Positions 33,758 through 41,821 of a stretch of DNA of 46,619 bases are shown piece after piece. Position 1 is the stretch's first letter; every line of letters starts with the position of its first letter. The DNA lies in assembly GCA_003979035.1 (NCBI GenBank), contig RXOA01000140.1:1-46619 (forward strand). Reading direction: 5' to 3'. The notes under the pieces are model-generated. The model did not search any database. It was not told the DNA's origin and was given only the letters and a program-made list of their open reading frames with translations. The position numbers and the translations under genes are program-made. The stretch is from Candidatus Bipolaricaulota bacterium (GTDB lineage Bacteria; Bipolaricaulota; Bipolaricaulia; UBA7950; UBA9294).

Positions 33758-34809
33758 TCGTATCCTCCAACGCTCTGATTGCGCCGCGCCACAAACAGCT
33801 GTGCCCACTCTGGACGGAGCGGGAACAGCCCCTGAAGTCCGCCGAGTATCTCGCGCACAGCTTCAGCGTCCCGCGTTCTTACATAGGGTAGCACGTTCCC
33901 TCTGGAAGCAGCTCCAGCTCGGCAAGCTGACATAGTACCGTCCGGAGAAATCCGGACATGGCAGAAGCCCTCCGAGCAGTATGAGCGCATTCCGCAATCA
34001 CGGCAAACCCCAGCAGTTGGGACTTGACCGAAGTCCCTCAGGATCAGCCGCGTGCTGTCCCCTTCGTAGAGGGTATTCGGGTGGCTGAACGGGCGCCGGT
34101 AGTTGCTCGGTCGCAGACCAAGCGCCCGCACGGATGCTCTGAACTGGTTGAGAGCGTCACATGTCTCCGCTGCCTCGGCGGGCACTCTCGGTATGAAGTG
34201 AAGAAATTCAGGTACGAAACCATACGTGTTGCAGAAATCGACGATCTCGCGGATCGCCGACATCGACGTAGTCAGCTCAGGCAACAACACAGTGTTCGTG
34301 TGAACTTCAATCTGAGACTTCGACAAGAGATCCGCATTCGCTAGAAGCACGCGTCGAGGCATATTGACGCCCGTGATCATTTTGTATGCGTGGGGGTTCA
34401 AAGAGTTGATTGAAAGGTTGATCCGTGCTATTGCATGGAATGCAGAGTGAAGAGGGAAGAGGGTCATGGAGGAATTTGTCGTCAGATGGACTTTCTTGCC
34501 TGTCGTAGTCCAGATCTGGAGGCACAGGCTTGCGAGGTCCGGGTAGAGCAACGGTTCTCCCCCAGCAATCGCGAAACCCTCCAGAAGAGGAAGTCCAGCA
34601 TCCGCAACGAATAGAAAGTCCTCAAGGTTCATCTCCTGCTGTGCGTCAGGAGACATGCCTTCGCTATGGCAGTATGTGCAGGAGTAGTTGCAGGAGGAAG
34701 TGACCAAGATACGAAGGATCTGCGTAATCGCCGCATTCGCATGCCGATCTGCAGAGCTGGCTGGATCAGGAAGCGACTCTTCACTCTGATGCTTTAAATG
34801 TTCCATCAT
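33745..34809 (-). CDS. MoaA-like radical SAM enzyme with auxiliary cysteine cluster
   Basis: This 354-residue protein carries the radical SAM motif C-X3-C-X2-C at Cys40, Cys44 and Cys47 ('SCNYSCTYCHSEG') and the 'IAGGEPLLYP' GGE motif at about 81-90. A C-terminal cysteine set (Cys269, 272, 278, 283 and 296) follows, with 'HVRISPDGTMSACR' resembling the region that holds the second cluster in MoaA. It should bind at least two iron-sulfur clusters and cleave SAM to start radical chemistry. It is not a clear MoaA: the C-terminal tail is different and no other molybdopterin genes are nearby. It is the first gene of an operon with the synthetase-like gene. The ATG follows AGGTAGGG. Confidence 0.85.
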   Translation of the reverse strand: MMEHLKHQSEESLPDPASSADRHANAAITQILRILVTSSCNYSCTYCHSEGMSPDAQQEMNLEDFLFVADAGLPLLEGFAIAGGEPLLYPDLASLCLQIWTTTGKKVHLTTNSSMTLFPLHSAFHAIARINLSINSLNPHAYKMITGVNMPRRVLLANADLLSKSQIEVHTNTVLLPELTTSMSAIREIVDFCNTYGFVPEFLHFIPRVPAEAAETCDALNQFRASVRALGLRPSNYRRPFSHPNTLYEGDSTRLILRDFGQVPTAGVCRDCGMRSYCSEGFCHVRISPDGTMSACRAGAASRGNVLPYVRTRDAEAVREILGGLQGLFPLRPEWAQLFVARRNQSVGGYDWRF

Positions 34810-34829
34810 TCCCTACCTTCAAACAGACT

Positions 34830-34857
34830 ATTATACTGCGGAATTCCAGTGGCCCAA
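34830..34857 (-). promoter_or_regulatory. promoter of the radical SAM / synthetase-like operon
   Basis: On the minus strand TTGGGC (complement of 34852-34857), a 16-base spacer and a perfect TATAAT (complement of 34830-34835) precede the radical SAM gene by 20 bases. The -35 lies next to the 3' end of the decayed tRNA copy. Confidence 0.65.
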
Positions 34858-34860
34858 ACC

Positions 34861-34933
34861 GGAGGTAATCGGATTCGAACCCGCACCCTCTCGCGTGTAA
34901 GGCAGGCGCTCTCCCGACTAGAGCTACATCGCC
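34861..34933 (-). pseudogene. decayed tRNA gene copy (tRNA-Ala-like, anticodon position TAC)
   Basis: This 73-base stretch is clearly tRNA-like, with D-arm, anticodon loop CTTACAC and T-loop TTCGAAT. The acceptor stem (GGCGATG against TACCTCC) has two mismatches and a wobble, the T stem is broken, the anticodon stem has a mismatch, and no CCA follows. Together with its 5' flank to about 34981 it matches the tRNA-Ala gene and its upstream region at 35247-35367 in roughly 86 % of positions by hand count. The copy's promoter -10 (CATAAC) is also degraded compared with TATAAT. It is a duplicated and decayed tRNA gene. Confidence 0.8.
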
Positions 34934-35002
34934 AATGTCTGGGTCAAAGCGCTGGAGGTTATGGTGTTCTGTGGCGCGAAGACGGCTCACACGGATCTCG
35001 GG

Positions 35003-35045
35003 TTAACGATTCTCACGCTGTACCTTACGATTCCTTAACGATTCC
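35003..35045. repeat. three short TTAACGATTC-like direct repeats
   Basis: TTAACGATTC occurs at 35003-35012 and 35035-35044, with a near copy TTACGATTCC at 35025-35034 between them. The last two are directly adjacent. They lie in gene-free DNA between the decayed and intact tRNA genes and could be protein binding sites. Confidence 0.45.
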
Positions 35046-35242
35046 TGGCACAGAGCACTTGGAGATCCCCCTCCATACAGAGACACGTGGAAACACTCAT
35101 CAAGGGTCGATGCAATTGAATACGGGGCTGGCGGTCTGTTGAAAATAAGACTGGAAGAGAAGATTGAAAGCCTCATCGGGGCACTTCTGGTTCGGAGAAG
35201 CGGGAGCCGCGAAGCCTCCCGGACACTTTTGCTGGTCAAGTC

Positions 35243-35319
35243 TGGTGGAGGTGATCGGATTCGAACCGACAGCCTCCCGCGTGCAAGGCGGGCGCTCTCC
35301 CGATTAGAGCTACACCCCC
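35243..35319 (-). tRNA. tRNA-Ala, anticodon TGC
   Basis: A 77-base cloverleaf on the minus strand: acceptor GGGGGTG/CACCTCC with one wobble, D-arm GCTC...GAGC, anticodon stem CCCGC/GCGGG with loop CTTGCAC, T-loop TTCGAAT, discriminator A and encoded CCA. All stems pair. Confidence 0.93.
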
Positions 35320-35343
35320 AATGTTTGGGTCAAAGCGTTGGAG

Positions 35344-35371
35344 ATTATAGCGTTCTGTGGCGCTCAGGCAA
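35344..35371 (-). promoter_or_regulatory. promoter of tRNA-Ala
   Basis: On the minus strand TTGCCT (complement of 35366-35371), a 16-base spacer and a perfect TATAAT (complement of 35344-35349) lie 24 bases before the tRNA 5' end. Confidence 0.7.
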
Positions 35372-35388
35372 TCGCACGCTGTCGCCGG

Positions 35389-35772
35389 CTACAGGTAGAC
35401 AAAGTAGCACACGTGCCACGCGGTGTTGATGGCCAGTCCGGCCACCACGGATACGTTGATGACCGATGCGATGTTCCGTCCGCGAAGCAGGATGTACGCC
35501 GGAACGACAAGCGCCATCAGGCGAAGCGTGATCAGAAGCGCCAGCTCGCCTCCCGGACCGCCGTGTCCCGACAGGTAGAACATCCCCTGAACGACCCATC
35601 CCAGGACGGACATGCCGACAAAGACCCACGGGTTCAGGTTGTGTTTGCGGGCAATGTGAAGGACGCGCCCCAGCCACCAGACGATCGGACGGGTCACGCG
35701 CGCGAGCCGTCCTTCTCGAAGAAACACCAGGAACCCATCGAAGCTTCGGTGCAGTACGGTATCAGATTCCAC
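35389..35772 (-). CDS. small membrane protein of unknown function
   Basis: This 127-residue protein has a basic, amphipathic N-terminal third ('FLREGRLARVTRPIVWWLGR') followed by three or four hydrophobic helices ('VFVGMSVLGWVVQGMFYL', 'LALLITLRLMALVVPAYILL', 'ASVINVSVVAGLAINTAWHV'). The GTG start follows GGAGAAGA. I do not recognise the family and no enzymatic motif is visible. It stops about 18 bases before the tRNA-Ala promoter and is transcribed toward it, divergently from uvrC. Confidence 0.62.
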   Translation of the reverse strand: MESDTVLHRSFDGFLVFLREGRLARVTRPIVWWLGRVLHIARKHNLNPWVFVGMSVLGWVVQGMFYLSGHGGPGGELALLITLRLMALVVPAYILLRGRNIASVINVSVVAGLAINTAWHVCYFVYL

Positions 35773-36025
35773 TCTTCTCCAAAGCGAAGAGACCCTCAGA
35801 GGGGCCGCTTCGCGCTTGCGTTGCTAGAGTCTAGAGAGGCTTGGTCCCCTCATCGCTTCCCACGGTACGCGGCGAACATCAACGCACGATGAACATGCTG
35901 TGTGTATTTTGTGGGGTTGGCGCGAAATTGGCAAGGACACGCGACGCATCCCGCGTGGACATGCGCCACGAGACGTCGCCGATTGGCCGTGGCCTCGCAT
36001 GGTGGCTACCATAGCCCGAACCACG

Positions 36026-37954
36026 ATGAACACGACCCCTTCATCCAAGATGTCCCCCAACGACGATCTCCCGGAGCATCCGACCCAGGCGGAACTCCAC
36101 GAGCCGGCGTCATCCGGCGACCTGGCGGCGAAGCTTTCCTCCCTGCCGAGGACCCCCGGTGTCTACCTCATGAAGGATCCTTCGGGAGCCGTGATCTACG
36201 TGGGCAAGGCGTCCGTTTTGCGAAGCCGCGTTCGTTCGTACTTCCAGGCCTCCGCCGGCAAGGAGGCGAGAATCCGCCGCCTTGTGGACGAAATCGCCGA
36301 TTTCGAGGTCATCCGCACCAAAACGGAGGCGGAAGCCTTCCTCCTCGAAGACACGCTGATCAAGCGGCATCAGCCGCGGTTCAATGTGCGCCTGCGCGAT
36401 GACAAGCGTTATCCGTACCTGAAAATCACCAACGAGCCGTATCCCCGCGTGCTGATCGCCAGGCGCCGTCGCGAAGACAGGGCTCGATATTTCGGTCCAT
36501 ACACCAACGTCAAGGCGATGCGCTCCACGCTCAAACTGGCGCAGAAGCTGTTTCCGATCCGCACATGCAGTCTGGCGCTGCCGCTTGGCTCGCCGCGCCG
36601 TCCGTGTCTCAACTACCACATCGGACGCTGCCTCGCTCCTTGCGCCGAGCTGGTGACGCCTCGGGAGTACGCACAGATCGTCGATGGAGCATCGCTGTTG
36701 TTCGAAGGCCGCGTCACCGGATTGATCCAACGAATCACGGCGGAGATGGAGGAGGCGGCCTCCGCAAAGAACTACGAAAAGGCGGCCCGCCATCGCGATC
36801 AGGTCTTGGCGCTTCGCAATACGCTCGAGCGTCAAGCGGTGGCCTTGTCCGATCTCAAGGATCGCGACGCCATCGGTCTCTACATCGACGGCTCGGCCGC
36901 CTGCGCAAACGTGTTCCAGCTTCGCGACGGACGACTGAGCGGACGCATCGCTTTCCATTTGCGGGTTCCCGATGGGGCGACGACGATCGACGTGCTCCCG
37001 GAGTTCCTGTCCCGGTTCTATTCGGCCGCGCACGCCGTCCCCCCGGAGATCCTTCTGCCAGCGCCCATGGACGAAGACGCGACCGCCGCCCTCTCCTCAT
37101 GGCTCACCTCGAAGCGAGGGAAGAAGGTGCGGCTTCACACCCCGCAGCGAGGTGAGAAGCGAGACGTCATCAGGCTTGCCGAGGAGAACGCACGCTATGC
37201 GTACAAGGCGGAACGGGCCGCGGTCACGCTGCAATCCAAAGCAACGTCCGCTCTGAGCGAGCTGGCGGAGGTTCTCTCTCTGTCGACGTTCCCGCAGAGG
37301 ATCGAAGCGTATGACATCTCCAATATTCAGGGCACGGAAGCCACCGGCTCGATGGTCGTCTTCATCAACGGACGTTCGCGACGCGACGCGTATCGCCGAT
37401 TCAAGATTCAGGCCGGCGGCCACCCCGATGACTACGCGATGATGGCCGAGGTGCTGCGGCGGCGCTTTCGCAGGGGGCTGAAGGAGATCTCCGATCCCAC
37501 CGTCTCCCGGGGCAAATTCTCGGAGCTTCCTGATCTGGTCATCGTGGACGGCGGCAAGGGTCAGTTGAACGTGGCCCGATCCGTGTGCTCGGAACTCGAC
37601 TTGGAAGGAATCGAACTTCTTGGGTTGGCCAAGCGGCACGAAGAGGTGTTCCGCCCGGCGCGGCCGCTTCCGCTTGTGCTTGCCAAGGACGGCGAAGCGC
37701 TGTTGCTGCTGCGGCAGATCCGTGACGAGGCGCACCGTTTCGCGATCACGTATCACCGAAACTTGCGCCGCAAGCGAACCCTGTCATCCACCTTGGATGC
37801 GATTCCCGGCATCGGTCCCAAGCGCCGCTCCGCCCTGCTTCGCCGTTTCGGCTCGCTAAAGGGGCTCTCCGCCGCATCGGCAGACGAAATCGCCCTTGTC
37901 CCGGGGATTTCACGCGATTTGGCCGACAGGATCCATGCCGCGGTGTCGCAGTAA
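36026..37954 (+). CDS. uvrC: excinuclease ABC subunit C
   Basis: This 642-residue repair nuclease has the GIY-YIG domain ('TPGVYLMKDPSGAVIYVGKA', about residues 44-63), a cysteine cluster ('PCLNYHIGRCLAPC'), a UVR motif that binds UvrB ('AASAKNYEKAARHRDQVLAL'), the RNase H-like C-terminal nuclease domain ('AYDISNIQGTEATGSMVVF', 'DLVIVDGGKGQLNVA') and a final helix-hairpin-helix region ('IPGIGPKRRSALLRRFGS'). It makes both incisions around bulky DNA damage. The N-terminus is about 30 residues longer than in typical UvrC and low in conservation. No ribosome binding site is clear at 36026; the TACCAT at 36007-36012 could be a -10 for a very short leader, or an internal start may be used. Confidence 0.95.
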   Translation: MNTTPSSKMSPNDDLPEHPTQAELHEPASSGDLAAKLSSLPRTPGVYLMKDPSGAVIYVGKASVLRSRVRSYFQASAGKEARIRRLVDEIADFEVIRTKTEAEAFLLEDTLIKRHQPRFNVRLRDDKRYPYLKITNEPYPRVLIARRRREDRARYFGPYTNVKAMRSTLKLAQKLFPIRTCSLALPLGSPRRPCLNYHIGRCLAPCAELVTPREYAQIVDGASLLFEGRVTGLIQRITAEMEEAASAKNYEKAARHRDQVLALRNTLERQAVALSDLKDRDAIGLYIDGSAACANVFQLRDGRLSGRIAFHLRVPDGATTIDVLPEFLSRFYSAAHAVPPEILLPAPMDEDATAALSSWLTSKRGKKVRLHTPQRGEKRDVIRLAEENARYAYKAERAAVTLQSKATSALSELAEVLSLSTFPQRIEAYDISNIQGTEATGSMVVFINGRSRRDAYRRFKIQAGGHPDDYAMMAEVLRRRFRRGLKEISDPTVSRGKFSELPDLVIVDGGKGQLNVARSVCSELDLEGIELLGLAKRHEEVFRPARPLPLVLAKDGEALLLLRQIRDEAHRFAITYHRNLRRKRTLSSTLDAIPGIGPKRRSALLRRFGSLKGLSAASADEIALVPGISRDLADRIHAAVSQ

Positions 37955-38013
37955 CCCGTGGGGATTGCGGGGGAGTTCTCTATAATCGCTTTCGCTTCAA
38001 AAGGGGGAAGGAC

Positions 38014-39072
38014 ATGAACGCAGTCCGATTGATCGCCAGCCTCTCCGATGCTTTCGGAGTCTCCGGCTTCGAGGATGAGGTGCGCGAGGTCATTCAGGAG
38101 CATATCTCGCCGTTGGTGGACGAGGTTCGCACCGATGTCCTGGGAAATCTCATCGCCATCCGACACGGCAAATCGAAACGAACCCTCATGCTCGACGCCC
38201 ACATGGATGAGGTGGGGTTCATCGTGAAATGGATCGATGGCAACGGGTACTTGCGGTTCTCGCCGCTCGGCGGGTGGGATCCGCGGATTCTCCCCACCCA
38301 CCGCGTCACGGTTCAGACACGGGATGGCGGGAAACGTCTCGGAGTCATCGGCGCCGCTCCTCCCCATATCCTTTCGGCCGAAGCGCGCGAACGGCCAATC
38401 CCGATGGAGGATCTGTTTGTCGATATCGGCGCCTCTTCAGGGCACGAAGCCACCGACATGGGAGTCCGTATCGGAGATCCGTTGACCATCCACTATCCGT
38501 TCACCGAGATCCACGACGGCTATGTTACCGGCAAGGCGTTCGACGACCGTGTCGGCTGCGCCGTCCTGATTCAAACGGCGGAGCGGCTGGCCGAAAAGGA
38601 TCTGGACTGGACGATCGCCTACTCGTTCGTCATCGGAGAAGAGGTCGGCTTGCGCGGAGCCCATACCGCCACTCACCAGATCAAGCCTGATCTCGCCCTG
38701 GCGATCGAGGGGACGATCGGGGCCGACATGCCGGGGGTTCGTGAAGATCAACAACCGGTGCGCCTGGGCCAAGGACCGGCGATCACGGTGGCCGATCGGT
38801 CGATCATCGTCTCTCGGCGCGTCATCGACGTGCTCGAACGGATTGCGGATGAATCCTCGATCCCGTTTCAGTACAAGCTCCCGACCTACGGCGGAACGGA
38901 TGCCGGAGCGATTCATCTGACCCGGGGCGGAGTCCTTTCGGGCGTGCTTTCCGTGCCCTGCCGGTTCATCCATTCGCCGGCATCCACCATGCGGATGAAC
39001 GACTTCGAGAACACAGTCAGAATGACCGCGAGGTTCGTCGAAGTGGCTCCCGGGAAGCTGTTCGAAGCGTAG
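38014..39072 (+). CDS. M42-family aminopeptidase (or endoglucanase-like M42 hydrolase)
   Basis: This 352-residue di-zinc hydrolase begins 'LIASLSDAFGVSGFEDEVRE' and has the M42 landmarks: 'LMLDAHMDEVGFIV', 'VTGKAFDDRVGCAVLI', 'VIGEEVGLRGAHTA' (catalytic Glu pair) and 'IPCRFIHSPAS'-like 'VPCRFIHSPASTMRMND'. These enzymes form tetrahedral 12-mers and remove N-terminal residues from short peptides in the cytoplasm, suiting a peptide-fermenting lifestyle. The ATG follows AAGGGGGAAGGAC, with a TATAAT at 37981-37986. It is a single-gene unit closed by a terminator. Confidence 0.9.
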   Translation: MNAVRLIASLSDAFGVSGFEDEVREVIQEHISPLVDEVRTDVLGNLIAIRHGKSKRTLMLDAHMDEVGFIVKWIDGNGYLRFSPLGGWDPRILPTHRVTVQTRDGGKRLGVIGAAPPHILSAEARERPIPMEDLFVDIGASSGHEATDMGVRIGDPLTIHYPFTEIHDGYVTGKAFDDRVGCAVLIQTAERLAEKDLDWTIAYSFVIGEEVGLRGAHTATHQIKPDLALAIEGTIGADMPGVREDQQPVRLGQGPAITVADRSIIVSRRVIDVLERIADESSIPFQYKLPTYGGTDAGAIHLTRGGVLSGVLSVPCRFIHSPASTMRMNDFENTVRMTARFVEVAPGKLFEA

Positions 39073-39162
39073 GACGGAGTCCGGATTCGGGATTGAGATC
39101 AAGATCAAGATCGAGATCACGATCGAGCTTGGATCGGGACGTATCTCTGACGCGAGAAGAGA

Positions 39163-39211
39163 CTTGGTCCGCACGGAGCTTTGGCTGGCACTCCCGCGCG
39201 GACCAAGTTTT
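39163..39211 (+). terminator. intrinsic terminator after the M42 peptidase gene, possibly bidirectional
   Basis: CTTGGTCCGC (39163-39172) pairs perfectly with GCGGACCAAG (39198-39207), followed by TTTT. On the other strand the stem is followed by a pyrimidine-rich tract, so it may also serve the convergent aminotransferase gene. Confidence 0.72.
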
Positions 39212-39237
39212 CGATCGTGTTGACGACGGCTCTTCCC

Positions 39238-40458
39238 CTACGGGGTGATCACCGCCAGCTCTTCCCGGATGAGATCGCCCAGTCGGCGGATCCCTTCCTC
39301 GATGTCTTCCGTGGAAACAAGAGAATACGAGAGGCGCATCGTGTTCTCCCCGCGCCCGTCAACGTAGAACGCCGAGCCGATCACATAAGCAACCTTGTGC
39401 TCGATCGCTCGCGGGAACATCGTCTCGGTGTTCAGCCCTTTCGGCAAGCGAACCCAAAGGAACAACCCTCCGTCGGGGTTTGTCCAACTGATCCCCGCAT
39501 CCTTGGGCATGTGGCGTTCGAGGGCCTTGATCATCGCATCTCGTTTCACGCGGTAGATCTTGCGGATTTCGGCGAGATGGTCATCGAGTCCGTACCGCTC
39601 GATGTAGCGCGCCGCCATGTGCTGCGTCAGCTTGGACGTGCAAAGGTCGGTCGGTTGCTTCACCCGAACCAGCGCATCCATCAGGTCTCCGCTGGCGATC
39701 AGCAACGCGAGTCTGAGTCCAGCGCAGAGCACTTTGGAGAAGGTGAACAGCATCATCACCCGTCCGGCGCCTTCATCGTCGAGGCTGAGAATCGACGGAA
39801 TCGGATCGCCGGCGAATCGCAGTTGCCCGTAGGGGTTGTCCTCGAAGATCAGGAGGTCTTCGCGGCGAGCGATCTGCAGCAAGCGTTTCCTCTTCTCAAG
39901 CGACATGCTGATCCCCGAGGGGTTCTGAAAATCGGGAATCACGTACACCGCCTTGAGTCGATGCCCGGCGGCCCGCTCAGCTTCGATCCGTTGCTCGAGC
40001 ATGTCCAGGTTCATGCCGTCGTCTTCCAGATCGACACCCACCATGCGGCTCTCAAACAGCCGGAACGATTGGATGGCGCCGAGGTAGCTCGGCAGCCCGC
40101 AGAAAATCACATCGCCGGGGTCAATGAATGCCTTGCAGAGAAGATCCAGCCCCTGCTGCGATGCCGTCGTCACGAGAAGCTGGTCGATCGTGACGTCGAT
40201 CCCTTGAGGGCGCAGCCACTCGGCCATCAGCTTTCGTAGGGTACGGCTTCCTTCGGTCGATCCGTATTGCAGCACGTTCTGCGGGTTCTCCCGGATCACT
40301 TCGGCCGCGATGTCCGCCATCTGTTCATGGGGGAACGTTTCCGGAGCCGGTAGTCCCCCTCCGAACGAGATGATCTCGGGACGTTCCGTCAACTTCAGAA
40401 GCTCACGGATCGCGGATCGCTTGGATCCCGATGCCCGTTTCGACACGTGTTGGATCAT
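39238..40458 (-). CDS. PLP-dependent class I aminotransferase, 2-aminoadipate (LysN)-like
   Basis: This 406-residue fold-type I enzyme has 'ISFGGGLPAPETFPHEQM', 'QYGSTEGSRTLRKLMAEWL', 'YVIPDFQNPSGISMSLEKR' and the PLP lysine Lys242 in 'MLFTFSKVLCAGLRLALL'. The pattern is that of the LysN/aromatic aminotransferase group. In this genome, with saccharopine enzymes present, a role in converting 2-aminoadipate to 2-oxoadipate is attractive but inferred; other amino acids are equally possible. The ATG at 40458 has GGAGG six bases upstream, whereas the ATG at 40464 overlaps that element. A TAGAAT on the minus strand about 45 bases upstream may be the -10. Confidence 0.85.
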   Translation of the reverse strand: MIQHVSKRASGSKRSAIRELLKLTERPEIISFGGGLPAPETFPHEQMADIAAEVIRENPQNVLQYGSTEGSRTLRKLMAEWLRPQGIDVTIDQLLVTTASQQGLDLLCKAFIDPGDVIFCGLPSYLGAIQSFRLFESRMVGVDLEDDGMNLDMLEQRIEAERAAGHRLKAVYVIPDFQNPSGISMSLEKRKRLLQIARREDLLIFEDNPYGQLRFAGDPIPSILSLDDEGAGRVMMLFTFSKVLCAGLRLALLIASGDLMDALVRVKQPTDLCTSKLTQHMAARYIERYGLDDHLAEIRKIYRVKRDAMIKALERHMPKDAGISWTNPDGGLFLWVRLPKGLNTETMFPRAIEHKVAYVIGSAFYVDGRGENTMRLSYSLVSTEDIEEGIRRLGDLIREELAVITP

Positions 40459-40526
40459 ACACATCCTCCCGTCGTCACGATGTTCCTTCTCGGGTGCCGG
40501 ATTCTAATTGGCCCGTTCGGATCTTG

Positions 40527-41084
40527 TCAAAGGACAAACTGAAGAAAAATAGGTAGAAGATGAGAGCTGATCGTCGTTCCAAGGATCGCGCCGCCAATCA
40601 CATCCAATGGATAGTGCTCGTTAACGTAGACCCGCGACAGACCAATCAGCGCCGCGCCGCTGTAGGTGGCCAGGCCAACGGCCAGGCTGGGATATACCGA
40701 CGAGATGGCCCACGCCACGCCATAGGCGATGGTCGTATGTCCCGACGGGAAAGAATACGTGTCGATCTTCCACGCTCGTTCATCCGGAGTCAGGAGCTGC
40801 GGCCGCGGCCGGGTGAACGCCATCTTGAACATGCGAAAGATGGTGATGTTGATCACCGTAATCGAGAGCGCCACCAACACATAATCGCGATCGAGCGACG
40901 AGCCGAAAAGGATCAGCCCCAATGCCAGCGCCGCCCAAACATAGCCGTCGCCAAGATAGGTCGCCGCGCGGAACAGCCAGTCGATCTTCCGCAATCGTGG
41001 ACTCTCGCTGATTGCACAGAGCGTCCGTTCGTCCCAAACCGTGATCGCATCAATCCATCGATCAAAGCGCTTGACGAAGGCCAC
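40527..41084 (-). CDS. PAP2-family membrane phosphatase
   Basis: This 185-residue protein has five or six membrane helices and the three PAP2 motifs: 'KMAFTRPRP' (K-X6-RP), 'YSFPSGHTTIAYG' (PSGH) and 'SRVYVNEHYPLDVIGG' (SR-X5-H-X3-D). Family members dephosphorylate lipid phosphates such as undecaprenyl pyrophosphate or phosphatidic acid on the outer face of the membrane. I start it at the GTG at 41084, six bases after AAGGAG. The longer frame from 41135 lacks such a site. A stable hairpin lies between this gene and greA upstream. Confidence 0.85.
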   Translation of the reverse strand: MAFVKRFDRWIDAITVWDERTLCAISESPRLRKIDWLFRAATYLGDGYVWAALALGLILFGSSLDRDYVLVALSITVINITIFRMFKMAFTRPRPQLLTPDERAWKIDTYSFPSGHTTIAYGVAWAISSVYPSLAVGLATYSGAALIGLSRVYVNEHYPLDVIGGAILGTTISSHLLPIFLQFVL

Positions 41085-41281
41085 AGCGGCTCCTTGTTTC
41101 GTTCGTGCCGGACGAAATCGAGGTACCGGGAACAAGACGCGTCGAGAATCGCCCGCGGTTCCGCGATCGGTCGTGCGGAGCGCGCAATTCCGGCTCCGAA
41201 CCCGTCAATCCCCAATCCATGCCGCCGAACGGCATTCCGGATGCCTGTCGACACGGTTCGGACCGGCCGTACACAGATTCG

Positions 41282-41302
41282 TCCCGCCACGATGTGGCGG
41301 GA
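41282..41302. terminator. perfect 9-bp hairpin between greA and the PAP2 gene
   Basis: TCCCGCCAC pairs perfectly with GTGGCGGGA around the loop GAT, in the gap downstream of greA. There is no T tract on the greA strand, so it may be an RNA-stabilising hairpin or a weak terminator. I see nothing else in the 260-base gap. Confidence 0.45.
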
Positions 41303-41344
41303 TCCACTTCCGCCACCGCGTTCCGACAAGGGGATCCAGCTCGT

Positions 41345-41821
41345 TCACTGGATGGCGATGACTCGGAAGTGCGCCTTTCCTCGGGGAAGGTCGACGACGA
41401 CTTCCTCGCCTTCTTTCTTCCCGACAAGGGCTGCCCCTACGGGAGATTCGATGGAGATCTTCCCCTTCTCCAGATCGACCTCCGCCGAGCTGACAAGGCT
41501 GAACGAGCCGCTCTCCATGAACTCGTAGTCCTGCAAGATGAAGCTGGATCCGATTCCAATGACATCGGAGGAGATTTCCTCGTCGGGAATGATTTCCGAT
41601 GCTTCGAGCACCGACGTCAGCCGACGGACTTCACGCTCGTAGTACTGCTGCTCGCTCTGCAGATACATGTACTCTTTGTTCTCGCGAAGATCGCCGCCAT
41701 TGATCTTGGATGCCTTCAGCTTCTCCGGGATCTCTTCGTAGAGGATCTTCTTCGTGTGATCAAGCTCCTGCTGCATGAGCTCATGGCCGCCCTTGGTCAG
41801 GCGGATTGTCTCCTTGTTCAT
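41345..41821 (-). CDS. greA: transcription elongation factor GreA/GreB family
   Basis: This 158-residue protein has the two-helix coiled coil at its N-terminus with the acidic tip 'NGGDLRENKEYMYLQ' that enters the RNA polymerase secondary channel to trigger RNA cleavage. A C-terminal FKBP-like domain follows ('ISIESPVGAALVGKKEGEEV'). The ATG at 41821 follows GGAGGGATGCG. It overlaps the end of rnpA by 41 bases on the same strand, so greA and rnpA form one operon, an uncommon pairing. Confidence 0.93.
   Translation of the reverse strand: MNKETIRLTKGGHELMQQELDHTKKILYEEIPEKLKASKINGGDLRENKEYMYLQSEQQYYEREVRRLTSVLEASEIIPDEEISSDVIGIGSSFILQDYEFMESGSFSLVSSAEVDLEKGKISIESPVGAALVGKKEGEEVVVDLPRGKAHFRVIAIQ

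Noticed and set aside
33745..34809. Radical SAM gene considered as a prokaryotic viperin.
   Set aside because: The cysteine motif CNYSCTYCHSEG and the C-terminal cysteine cluster are MoaA-like; viperins have a different motif context and no such auxiliary cluster.
34861..35319. tRNA duplication considered as attL/attR of an integrated element.
   Set aside because: The repeat covers the whole tRNA and its upstream promoter, whereas integrases usually duplicate only a short 3' part of the tRNA; the integrase remnant also lies outside the interval between the copies.
39085..39127. Low-complexity run of GATCAAGATC-like hexamers after the M42 gene.
   Set aside because: It is a short simple-sequence stretch with no phase, spacing or conservation that would point to a function.
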